DNA of 58,741 nucleotides. It comes from CAYJBH01 sp964369965. Lineage in GTDB: Bacteria > Bacillota > Clostridia > Oscillospirales > Ruminococcaceae. The position numbers and the translations under genes were made by a program. The number at the start of each line of letters is the position of its first letter. Within the stretch, counting starts at the first letter, position 1. The stretch is from NCBI GenBank assembly GCA_964369965.1, contig CAYJGF010000017.1:1-58741 (forward strand). The letters are read 5' to 3'. This document shows, piece after piece, positions 23,036 through 30,196 of this stretch. The notes beneath the pieces were generated by a model. It made no database searches, was not told the origin of the DNA, and saw only the letters and a list, made by a program, of their open reading frames with translations.

Positions 23036-23976
23036 GACACACCTTTTGTAAGCCCTATCACAAGGAATATCAGCGATATAAGGGCTACCACCGGCGCGGC
23101 GAGAGATATATTGATACCCAGCAATAACGGCAACGAGCCGATGAATAATGCAAAAGTTAAAAGTCCAAAGCCGAATCCTTTGGCGGTGATGCGTGTGACC
23201 GAGTAAAGCGTTATCGGCATGGTGAGCTGAAAGGCGAACACTCCGATTAATCCCAATGGTACAATGTCGGCGCGCAAAAAGCACAAAAAGGCGACTATAA
23301 GACTGATCACCCCGACAGGTATCGCACCGAAGCGATCGCAGAGGAATCCGCCGAGTGCCTTGCCGAGCACCACCGTTAAAACAAACATTAAGGCATACTC
23401 CGCACGCCAGCTGAACTCACCGCCCAGCCCGAGAAATCCCCTCAACGCCACCACCACAAATAGTGCAAAAAGTAGGAGTGGCTTTTTTTTGACCACGGGC
23501 GTCGGTGAACTTTCGGGGAGAGTAATCTCTTTAAATATAAATAATATAACCGTCAATAAACCTAAAACAATCAGTATCGGCAACCGCCAAAGCTCGCCGA
23601 GTATTGCGCCGAGGAAGAGACCGAGTGCGCCGGGGGAGATAAAGACACCGAGCGGTGCGGCGCGCCGACTGCGGTTCATGACCGTGAGACCACCGCCGAG
23701 GTGAAAGAGCGCGTTGCCAACCCCTGCGATTATAAGGGCAACGGCGGCGATATCTGCAAATGCGTAGGCGACGGCGACGAGGGCTAACCCGACCGCCGCG
23801 GTTTTGAGAGGTGAAAAGCGCCCCTCGATAAAAACTCCGAGTGGCATCTGGAGCGCAAAGGCACAAAAGTTGTAGAGCAAAAGCGCCATTATGAGGTCAC
23901 CCTCGGCGAGATGTGCCACCAAAAAGGCACAGCCGAGGTCCACCATGAGATGGGAAAAGCCTAGGAGTGCAATCAT
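23032..23976 (-). CDS. MFS-type membrane transporter
   Basis: The protein is 314 aa with about 10 membrane segments, slightly short for a 12-segment MFS carrier. ALQMPLGVFIEGRFSPLKT between segments 2 and 3 resembles the MFS motif A loop, and GKALGGFLCDRFGAIPVG is its second-half counterpart. The substrate is unknown. Start and stop each overlap the neighbouring genes by four bases, so it forms a tight unit with the SH3-like protein upstream and the small membrane protein downstream. Confidence 0.78.
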   Translation of the reverse strand: MIALLGFSHLMVDLGCAFLVAHLAEGDLIMALLLYNFCAFALQMPLGVFIEGRFSPLKTAAVGLALVAVAYAFADIAAVALIIAGVGNALFHLGGGLTVMNRSRRAAPLGVFISPGALGLFLGAILGELWRLPILIVLGLLTVILFIFKEITLPESSPTPVVKKKPLLLFALFVVVALRGFLGLGGEFSWRAEYALMFVLTVVLGKALGGFLCDRFGAIPVGVISLIVAFLCFLRADIVPLGLIGVFAFQLTMPITLYSVTRITAKGFGFGLLTFALFIGSLPLLLGINISLAAPVVALISLIFLVIGLTKGVS

Positions 23977-24716
23977 GCCGTTTTTTTCTTGCGCAGTATC
24001 AACAGTAGAGTGAGCGCGACCACCGCGACCACCAACACCGAGGCGATGATAAGCAGAATCGGCACGCTTGCCTGCCCCGGCACGGCGTCACTGCCGCGCT
24101 GTTGTGAGACACTCTGCTCGGTCGGCACCGCGCCGCTGTCAAAGGAAGTGTTGGTCGCATCATCGACACAGACCCAGCCGGAGTGCAACATGTAGTAGGT
24201 GATATAGCCCCATTCGCGCCCCTCCTCATCAATATAAGAATGTACGAACGACGCGCCGATTAGGGCATAGTCCTTATCCTCGACCAACTCGTAGCTGTCG
24301 CCGCTGTTGGGGTAGGTGTACAGCTGTGCCGTAGGTATCGACATTTGCTCGCCGGTATACTGATGGATTGCACGCTCCTCAATCTTGTCCAGAATAAACT
24401 GCTCGCTGTCGTAGATGAGTGAAACATCGTCGCTATGTATCCAGCCGTCAAATACCTGATACCAGTCGTTCCACCGCCATGTACTGTATATTTCATCGCC
24501 GTTCGGCACCGTGTTGACGACGGTGCCGTCCTGCGGTGAGCGGTAGATGTTCACCGCATCCCCCGACGAGGCGGCGATGTAGGCGCGCTCGTTGAGGACA
24601 CACTCGTCCTGGTGCGCCCAATAAAAATCATCCTCCGCCGGCTCATAGATGACGTCAGCAAAAACTCCGAGGGGGAGTGTGAATACAAATAATAATAGGG
24701 CTACAATCTTTTTCAT
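23973..24716 (-). CDS. Secreted, membrane-anchored protein with bacterial SH3-like domain
   Basis: The protein is 247 aa. It has an N-terminal signal peptide (IVALLLFVFTLPLGVFA), an SH3b-like region near residues 50-100 (DAVNIYRSPQDGTVVNTVP, WYQVFDGWIHSDDV), a second region ending GWVCVDDATN, and a C-terminal membrane helix (PILLIIASVLVVAVVALTLL) followed by RKKKTA. Bacterial SH3 domains often bind peptidoglycan, so it is probably a wall-facing type I membrane protein. It follows whiA by nine bases and overlaps the MFS gene. The function is unknown. Confidence 0.75.
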   Translation of the reverse strand: MKKIVALLLFVFTLPLGVFADVIYEPAEDDFYWAHQDECVLNERAYIAASSGDAVNIYRSPQDGTVVNTVPNGDEIYSTWRWNDWYQVFDGWIHSDDVSLIYDSEQFILDKIEERAIHQYTGEQMSIPTAQLYTYPNSGDSYELVEDKDYALIGASFVHSYIDEEGREWGYITYYMLHSGWVCVDDATNTSFDSGAVPTEQSVSQQRGSDAVPGQASVPILLIIASVLVVAVVALTLLLILRKKKTA

Positions 24717-24725
24717 ACAATCCTT

Positions 24726-25316
24726 TCAAAATTTTTCGGCGAGCGCCTTTAGTTTTTGCATACGGTGGTATAGCCCCGATTTGCTGAGGTTTAGCTCCCT
24801 CGCCATTTCGGACATGCTCATTTCGGGGTTTTTAAGCAGTATTTCCGCCGCTTCGTTTAGCTCGCACGGCAGTGTGACGCCGTTTTGGCGCAGATGTTGC
24901 ACCGAGCGATATAGTGCGGCGTTTGTCCTCGCGGTGCGCTCGGTGTTCGCTATCTCACAGTTGGAAATGCGATTTGTGTGGTTGTGGATATCCTTTTCAA
25001 TCTTGATGTTCATCAATGAAAGGGCACTGTTTTTAGCACCTATCATGATAAGGATGTCCTCAATATCCTCTGATGCCGTTATATAGACTATATAACGCCC
25101 GTGTCGCTGAACGCTGTGCGCGTTAATCCCCTTTTTGGTCAGCGTTTTGAGCAGGTTTTGGGTGGGGCTGTGCTTTGCGGTGTGAAACTCTAAGCGATAC
25201 TCCTTTTGTGGGTCGCTGATAAATCCGCAGGAGAGGAACAGTTCGGCGAGTGTTTGCTCCTGCGGTGGGTGACGTTGCCCCTCAAGCTCCGCCTTGACGG
25301 TGGAGTTAAAACTCAT
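24726..25316 (-). CDS. whiA: WhiA-family DNA-binding regulator, shortened
   Basis: The protein is 196 aa, against about 310 for typical WhiA. It keeps the conserved start (MSFNSTVKAEL), one LAGLIDADG-like half (FLSCGFISDPQKEYRLEF), the NRISNCEIAN linker and the C-terminal helix-turn-helix (MSMSEMARELNLSKSGLYHRM). The region of about 100 residues that normally forms the first LAGLIDADG half is absent. No frameshift is needed to explain this, so it looks like a clean in-frame loss. Position in a murB-rapZ-whiA order supports the identity. WhiA affects cell division and sporulation in Gram-positives. Confidence 0.88.
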   Translation of the reverse strand: MSFNSTVKAELEGQRHPPQEQTLAELFLSCGFISDPQKEYRLEFHTAKHSPTQNLLKTLTKKGINAHSVQRHGRYIVYITASEDIEDILIMIGAKNSALSLMNIKIEKDIHNHTNRISNCEIANTERTARTNAALYRSVQHLRQNGVTLPCELNEAAEILLKNPEMSMSEMARELNLSKSGLYHRMQKLKALAEKF

Positions 25317-25494
25317 TTTTATCCGGCATCACAAAGGAGGCGATGATATAGGCGATAATACCGGTGCCGGCAAAAAGGCAGAATATCGCAAAACCGACAC
25401 GCACAAGTGTTGCGTCAATGTTAAAATACTCCGCAATGCCGCCGCATACACCACTTATCTTGCGGTCGTTTGATTTGCATAATTTTTTTTCCAT
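25306..25494 (-). CDS. PspC-domain small membrane protein
   Basis: The protein is 62 aa. KLCKSNDRKISGVCGGIAEYFNID is the PspC signature, followed by a membrane helix (FAIFCLFAGTGIIAYIIASF) and a short charged tail. PspC proteins sense or relay envelope stress. It overlaps the whiA start by 11 bases. In related Firmicutes the place between rapZ and whiA is usually held by yvcK, which is missing here. Confidence 0.88.
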   Translation of the reverse strand: MEKKLCKSNDRKISGVCGGIAEYFNIDATLVRVGFAIFCLFAGTGIIAYIIASFVMPDKNEF

Positions 25495-25512
25495 TATAAA
25501 ATCCTTTCCTGA

Positions 25513-26400
25513 TTAACTCTGTGGTTTTTTTATATAACCCCTTGCAATGTCACGGTGATACTCAAAAATGTTGTATCCGTCTTGCATTAGGTGGAGCTTC
25601 AATCTTCTCGCAAACGAGACACTTCGGTGTTTGCCACCGGTGCAACCTATTGCGATGTGTAGGCGGCTTTTCCCCTCCTTTATATACAGTGGCATGGAGT
25701 AGTCTATCAACTCGGTCATCTTGGAGAACAGATGGTGAGCCTCCTTAAAACTAAAGACATAGTCATACACCTCGCTGTTGTTGCCGGTTTTATCCTTTAG
25801 TTCCTCAATATAAAAAGGATTGGGGAGGCACCGCACATCAAAGACGAGGTCGGCATCGCTCGGTATGCCGTACTTAAAACCGAACGACATGACGCTTATC
25901 GGCATAATTTCCTCAACCGAGTCGGTGAATTGCGTTGCTATGCGCTCACGAAGTATGGCAGGGCTTAAAAGACCGCTGTCTATGACTAAATCAGCAACAC
26001 CGTATAGAGGGCTAAGCAGCTTGCGTTCCTCAATAAGTGCCTGCTCGGTAGACAGATTCTTGCGTTGGGTGAGTGGGTGGGTGCGGCGCGTCTCTTTATA
26101 TCTGTTGGCAAGGATACTGTCGTTTGAGTCGAGGAACATTAACCGCACAATCATATTCTCCGGTTGGTTTGACAGCAGGTTTGACACCTCGGCAAAATCA
26201 TCACCACTCCTTATATCGACGGTGATGGCAAGTTTTTCAAGATATCGTGCACGGTGTTGTGAGGACGTTATAAAGTCAAGGAGCATGTCGGCGGGCAGAT
26301 TGTCGATACAGTAGTATCCAATGTCCTCCAGTGCGCGCATGGCGAGTGATTTCCCTGCGCCGGACAGACCGGTCACAAGCAATAGTTTGCGTTTTTGCAT
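25513..26400 (-). CDS. rapZ: RapZ/YvcJ-family nucleotide-binding adaptor
   Basis: The protein is 295 aa. The Walker A loop LVTGLSGAGKS is at residues 8-18, with CIDNLPADML following. The C-terminal conserved segment IAIGCTGGKHRSV precedes DIARGYIKKP. RapZ binds nucleotides (GlmZ/GlmY sRNA in enterobacteria); in Firmicutes it is linked to competence and cell-wall precursor control. It lies between murB and the PspC gene in the same operon. Confidence 0.95.
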   Translation of the reverse strand: MQKRKLLLVTGLSGAGKSLAMRALEDIGYYCIDNLPADMLLDFITSSQHRARYLEKLAITVDIRSGDDFAEVSNLLSNQPENMIVRLMFLDSNDSILANRYKETRRTHPLTQRKNLSTEQALIEERKLLSPLYGVADLVIDSGLLSPAILRERIATQFTDSVEEIMPISVMSFGFKYGIPSDADLVFDVRCLPNPFYIEELKDKTGNNSEVYDYVFSFKEAHHLFSKMTELIDYSMPLYIKEGKSRLHIAIGCTGGKHRSVSFARRLKLHLMQDGYNIFEYHRDIARGYIKKPQS

Positions 26401-26411
26401 AACCTTTCACC

Positions 26412-27308
26412 TCATTTAATGACCTTTACTTCCAATTCCAGCGAGATATTCTTTTCTCGCAAAATTGTATCTTTAATAATATCACACAATAAAAGGATAT
26501 CGTCACAGGTGGCATCACCGGTATTCACCACAAAACCGGCATGTTTTTCGCTGACCATCGCACCGCCCACCGAGCGACCTTTGAGCCCACACTCATCTAT
26601 GAGCGCCGAGGCATAACCGCCGAGCGGTCGCTTGAAAGTACTGCCGGCACTGGGTAGATTAAGCGGCTGTTTTTCGTTGCGAGCGGAAATGTTTTTATCC
26701 ATCAAAGCGGTTATATCACCCCTGTTGCCGTGATGAAGTGCAAGGTCGGCGGATAGGATTATGTCGTCACTCTCACACAGGGCGGTGTGACGGTAGGCAA
26801 ATCCCATCTCCTTTGCGGACAAGGTTTTAAGCGTCAAATCACTCGTCAAAACGCTCACCGAGGTGACGACATCAGCCATTTCACCGCCGTAGGCGCCGGC
26901 GTTCATATAGACAGCACCGCCGAGCGAGCCGGGTATACCGTATGCAAATTCAATGCCGGACAGCGAGTTTTGCGCCACAAAGGTGCAAAGACGGGAGAGA
27001 CGCTCGCCGGCGAACACACGCACCGAGGTAGGGTCGGTCAGCTCACAGCCGGAAAAGGGCGGTTTAATTCGAATAATTGCACCGCGATAGCCATCGTCGG
27101 CAAAGAGCAGGTTGCTACCACAGCCGATGACGGTGTGCTTTATGCCATGTTGTTTAGTGATACGAAGTGCATCGATAAGCGCATCACTGTCGGGTGGGTC
27201 GATGACCGTATCGGCAAGACCGCCGATTTTAAAGGTGGATAAAGTTTTGCAGGACACGTCGGTTGAAAAGGGGATATTAGCTGTGTTTAATGCCGATAAA
27301 AAGCTCAT
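26412..27308 (-). CDS. murB: UDP-N-acetylenolpyruvoylglucosamine reductase
   Basis: The protein is 298 aa. FAD-binding motifs are GCGSNLLFADDGYRG near residues 62-76 and GIPGSLGGAVYMNAGAYGGE near 124-143. The catalytic serine lies in PSAGSTFKRP, and the closing motif is KHAGFVVNTGDAT. It reduces the enolpyruvyl group to lactate in muramic acid synthesis. It is of type II length (no extra loop). It precedes rapZ by 11 bases. Confidence 0.97.
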   Translation of the reverse strand: MSFLSALNTANIPFSTDVSCKTLSTFKIGGLADTVIDPPDSDALIDALRITKQHGIKHTVIGCGSNLLFADDGYRGAIIRIKPPFSGCELTDPTSVRVFAGERLSRLCTFVAQNSLSGIEFAYGIPGSLGGAVYMNAGAYGGEMADVVTSVSVLTSDLTLKTLSAKEMGFAYRHTALCESDDIILSADLALHHGNRGDITALMDKNISARNEKQPLNLPSAGSTFKRPLGGYASALIDECGLKGRSVGGAMVSEKHAGFVVNTGDATCDDILLLCDIIKDTILREKNISLELEVKVIK

Positions 27309-27325
27309 GCCGTTCTCCCGAAAAA

Positions 27326-28081
27326 TCAGATGTATGCATTATCATATTCAAGCATACGCAGATAAAGACCGTGATTAGAAGTTTTTATCATGTCGAAAAG
27401 TCGCTGTTTTGACGAGTTGACCACCAGCTCCTCGGGGAAATTAATTTCATCGACAAAATGCATGACCGGACTGTAGTCACCGAGGGTGTATATCGAGTGG
27501 GAGTCGGTGTTTATCGCAATTTTTGTCTCGTTTTTTTTGCAGGCTCGAAGGAGTGCGCGCACATTCTCCTCATTGCCGAGGCGCACCTTTGGGGAGTTGG
27601 CGTTTAGCTCCACTACCATATTATTGTCGGTAAAAGCCTTTGTGACGCGGTCGTAGTCAAAGGCATATCGTGCCTCCTCCGGGTGACCGGCGATATCCAC
27701 GTCGCGACGCTTTGCGATATTAAGCCACAACTGTGTCGCCGCGTCGTAGTTAAGCTCCTCAAAAAATGAGCTGTGTATTGAGGCGACTATAAGATCACAC
27801 AGTTTATCCTCACCGAGGTCGTCGATGTCAAGACCACCGTCTATGTCACAAACGTTCGCCTCCACTCCTTTTATGATGAATGTCCCCTCCATCACGTCCG
27901 GTTGATTGTTAAGCATATAGAAATACCAAGGGTGCGCGCCGTCCGGCAGTTTTGGCCCGTGGTCGGTGATGGCAAGGGCGAAAAGCCCCAGTTCGGTAGC
28001 CTTTTTTGCCATCTCGGTTATGGTGTTAAACGCGTGGGAACTCACCAGTGTGTGGGAGTGTAGATCCGCTATGATGTTCAC
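27326..28081 (-). CDS. PHP-domain phosphoesterase (YcdX-like)
   Basis: The protein is 251 aa. Metal-ligand motifs of the PHP family are visible: DLHSHTLVSSHA near the N-terminus, ITDHGPKLPDGAHPWYF, IVASIHSSFF, IAGHPEEARY and INTDSHSI. These fit a stand-alone trinuclear metal phosphoesterase of the YcdX group. The substrate is unknown. It lies between hprK and murB. Confidence 0.9.
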   Translation of the reverse strand: MNIIADLHSHTLVSSHAFNTITEMAKKATELGLFALAITDHGPKLPDGAHPWYFYMLNNQPDVMEGTFIIKGVEANVCDIDGGLDIDDLGEDKLCDLIVASIHSSFFEELNYDAATQLWLNIAKRRDVDIAGHPEEARYAFDYDRVTKAFTDNNMVVELNANSPKVRLGNEENVRALLRACKKNETKIAINTDSHSIYTLGDYSPVMHFVDEINFPEELVVNSSKQRLFDMIKTSNHGLYLRMLEYDNAYI

Positions 28082-28102
28082 TAAAATTCCTTTCGATAAA
28101 AA

Positions 28103-29023
28103 TTATTCTTCCAGCCCCATGTTTGCAAGAAGTTCTTTGGCGGCGTTGTAGCCCATCTTTTTTTGGCGGTTGTTGATGGCGGCGGCCTCCAGTATAACAG
28201 CGAGGTTGCGCCCCGGGCGAATAGGGATAAGACAGCTCGGTATCGACACGCCGAGTATCTCTTTCATCTTGGTTTCCAGCCCTGTTTGGGAGTAATATTT
28301 GCCCTGCTCCCATGTTTCAAGTTCGGCAATGAGGTCCACCTTCTCCGTCTCTTTAACAGCGCCGAAGCCGAAAACGCGCGCGACGTTAATGATGCCGACG
28401 CCCCTCATCTCCACAAAATGTCGGATATTCTCGGGCGATTTGCCCACTATAGTGCGATTTGACACCTTTCGAAGCTCCACCGCGTCGTCCGCTATGAGGC
28501 GGTGACCGCGCTTGACCAATTCGATAGCGGTCTCACTCTTGCCGACGCCGGACTCGCCCAGCATCAGTATACCCTCGCCATAAACCTCCACCAAAACGCC
28601 GTGTCGGGTGATACGGGGTGCAAGCTCCACCGCGAGTATTGATATGACGGCACTGGCAAGCTCCGAGGTGTTCTCATGTGAGCGCAGCAGCGGCACCTTA
28701 GCCCTTTTTGCCGCGAGCTTTATCTGGTTGTCGATATCGAGATATCGTGCCACAATGACCGCAACCGGTGAGGCACCGAACAAAAAATCAAGCTGATGCT
28801 TGCGTTTTATTTTGGAGAGTTGATTGAGGTACGCAATCTCGGCAAGACCTAAAATCTGTATGCGTGTAGGGTCAAAATAGTCGTTAAATCCGGCGAGCAA
28901 CAGCCCGGGGCGATTGACATCAAGGGTGGAAACCTTTATGTCGGACAAAGCGCTCGGTGCATACTCCACCTCTAAATGTAAAAGCGAAACAAGTCGTTCA
29001 AGCGACACTGTAAACTGAGCCAT
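28103..29023 (-). CDS. hprK: HPr kinase/phosphorylase
   Basis: The protein is 306 aa. The Walker A motif GESGVGKSETAIELVKRGH is near residues 151-169 and LIADDAVEL follows. The HprK signature region EMRGVGIINVARVFG is near 204-218. It phosphorylates HPr on Ser46 for catabolite repression. GGGAGG precedes the ATG, and a TTGCAT-17-TACAAT promoter is upstream. It is the first gene of the long minus-strand operon that runs to 22706. Confidence 0.96.
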   Translation of the reverse strand: MAQFTVSLERLVSLLHLEVEYAPSALSDIKVSTLDVNRPGLLLAGFNDYFDPTRIQILGLAEIAYLNQLSKIKRKHQLDFLFGASPVAVIVARYLDIDNQIKLAAKRAKVPLLRSHENTSELASAVISILAVELAPRITRHGVLVEVYGEGILMLGESGVGKSETAIELVKRGHRLIADDAVELRKVSNRTIVGKSPENIRHFVEMRGVGIINVARVFGFGAVKETEKVDLIAELETWEQGKYYSQTGLETKMKEILGVSIPSCLIPIRPGRNLAVILEAAAINNRQKKMGYNAAKELLANMGLEE

Positions 29024-29056
29024 TGTACCCTCCCTTTTTTTCTATTTGTTTTCTTT

Positions 29057-29085
29057 ATTGTACCAAAAAATTGCGATAAATGCAA
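29057..29085 (-). promoter_or_regulatory. Probable sigma-A promoter of the hprK operon
   Basis: TTGCAT (29085-29080), a 17-base spacer and TACAAT (29062-29057) lie 34 bases before the hprK start. Confidence 0.65.
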
Positions 29086-29149
29086 TATAATCTTGATTAT
29101 ATAATAAATGTATTATATAATGTTGTTATTCGGATTTAAAGGTGGTTGG

Positions 29150-29217
29150 TGTAGGGGGAGCACTCCAATCGGAAGTTTTATCGGGCAAATCGGCAAGAGC
29201 AGAGCCCTTGCCCTACA
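29150..29217. repeat. Small intergenic element with TGTAGGG/CCCTACA ends
   Basis: A 68-bp stretch is bounded by 7-bp terminal inverted repeats and contains an imperfect hairpin GGCAAG-AGCAGAGC-CCTTGCC near its right end. It lies in the 342-bp gap between hprK and the lipoprotein gene, which otherwise holds two ATTATATAAT palindromes (29096-29105 and 29112-29121). It may be a small non-autonomous repeat. Confidence 0.5.
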
Positions 29218-29240
29218 ATCTAACCATATTGTTACATGCC

Positions 29241-29280
29241 CTTCACTCATTAGCCCTTAACCATTCACCCTTAGCCTTTA
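29241..29280. repeat. Low-complexity CATTAGCCCTTAACCATTCACC motif region (broken form)
   Basis: Pyrimidine-rich near-repeats (CTTCACTCATTAG, CCCTTAACCATT, CACCCTTAGCC) resemble those at 22703-22738. Both lie at gene ends or in gaps of the hprK-to-22.7-kb operon. Confidence 0.45.
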
Positions 29281-29365
29281 CTTAAAACACCTAACCCAAG
29301 GTTACTACCGTAACGTCAAAATTTGTGATAATATAAAATAAAACATCTCATAAAGAAGGAGAAGA

Positions 29366-30187
29366 ATGGTTATGAAAAAGTTGACGGTCTTTGTTACTGT
29401 GTTTGCGCTTTTGATGCTTGTCGGTTGTTCGGGGTCTGCCACCTCACCCATCGCAGGGATGGCGCAGGGTGCGCCGAGGACTTATGAGGAGCCGGCCGTT
29501 GCAGGTAATATAAAATTCACAAATGACACCGGATACACATTTGTGGAGCTGTATTCCACCGCCTCCGCCAGCACCGAGTTCGGCGCGGAACTGCTCGGCG
29601 GTATGAGGGTGGACACCGGCATTTTCATGGACATGACCATCGGAAATATCAACGACACGCAGGACTTTTTAATTGTGGACGATGAGGGGGACTCCTATTC
29701 ACTGATAGGAATTGAGGTCGCAGAGGGTGACAACATCGTGTTGACGCTCACCACCGACGGCACCAGTGTAATCCCGGTTGCGAGTGTTCAGGACGAAGCC
29801 GGCAATATAAAGAGCACCGTTCAGGGTACATTTATCTCTAACGACAACCCCGACGCTACCGGCTATGATTCTAACGGCAACTACGGTATCCTCGTCAATA
29901 ACAATTCAAGCTATGAGATACAGTCCATAAGGGTCGGCGTGGCGAACGCCTCCTCCTCCTACGATATCAATATTTTACCGCAGATTTTGGGTCCGAACAG
30001 CTCGACCGATGTATTTGGTTATGCGACCCAAGGGGACTGGTTGAACACGGAATGGACACTGTATGTAACCGATACCGAGGGGGACACCAGCGCCTCGTAC
30101 GACTACTTTAACCCATGGACCGTTAAATCGGTCGATATCAGTTGGAACAACGATGCAGGTGGATATATTTTAAACTTCACCTATTAG
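29366..30187 (+). CDS. Lipoprotein with two beta-rich domains, linked to a two-component system
   Basis: The protein is 273 aa. A lipoprotein signal peptide ends LMLVGCSG with the lipobox cysteine near residue 22. The mature part has two similar beta-rich segments, one from about 50 to 135 (IKFTNDTGYTFVELY) and one from about 170 to 273 (GILVNNNSSYEIQSIRVG). A second ATG at 29372 is also possible, since AAGGAG lies 4 and 10 bases from the two candidates. It ends nine bases before the hybrid kinase, so the three genes form one unit. It may be an extracytoplasmic sensor or a target of the system; the function is not known. Confidence 0.82.
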   Translation: MVMKKLTVFVTVFALLMLVGCSGSATSPIAGMAQGAPRTYEEPAVAGNIKFTNDTGYTFVELYSTASASTEFGAELLGGMRVDTGIFMDMTIGNINDTQDFLIVDDEGDSYSLIGIEVAEGDNIVLTLTTDGTSVIPVASVQDEAGNIKSTVQGTFISNDNPDATGYDSNGNYGILVNNNSSYEIQSIRVGVANASSSYDINILPQILGPNSSTDVFGYATQGDWLNTEWTLYVTDTEGDTSASYDYFNPWTVKSVDISWNNDAGGYILNFTY

Positions 30188-30196
30188 GGGGGATAT

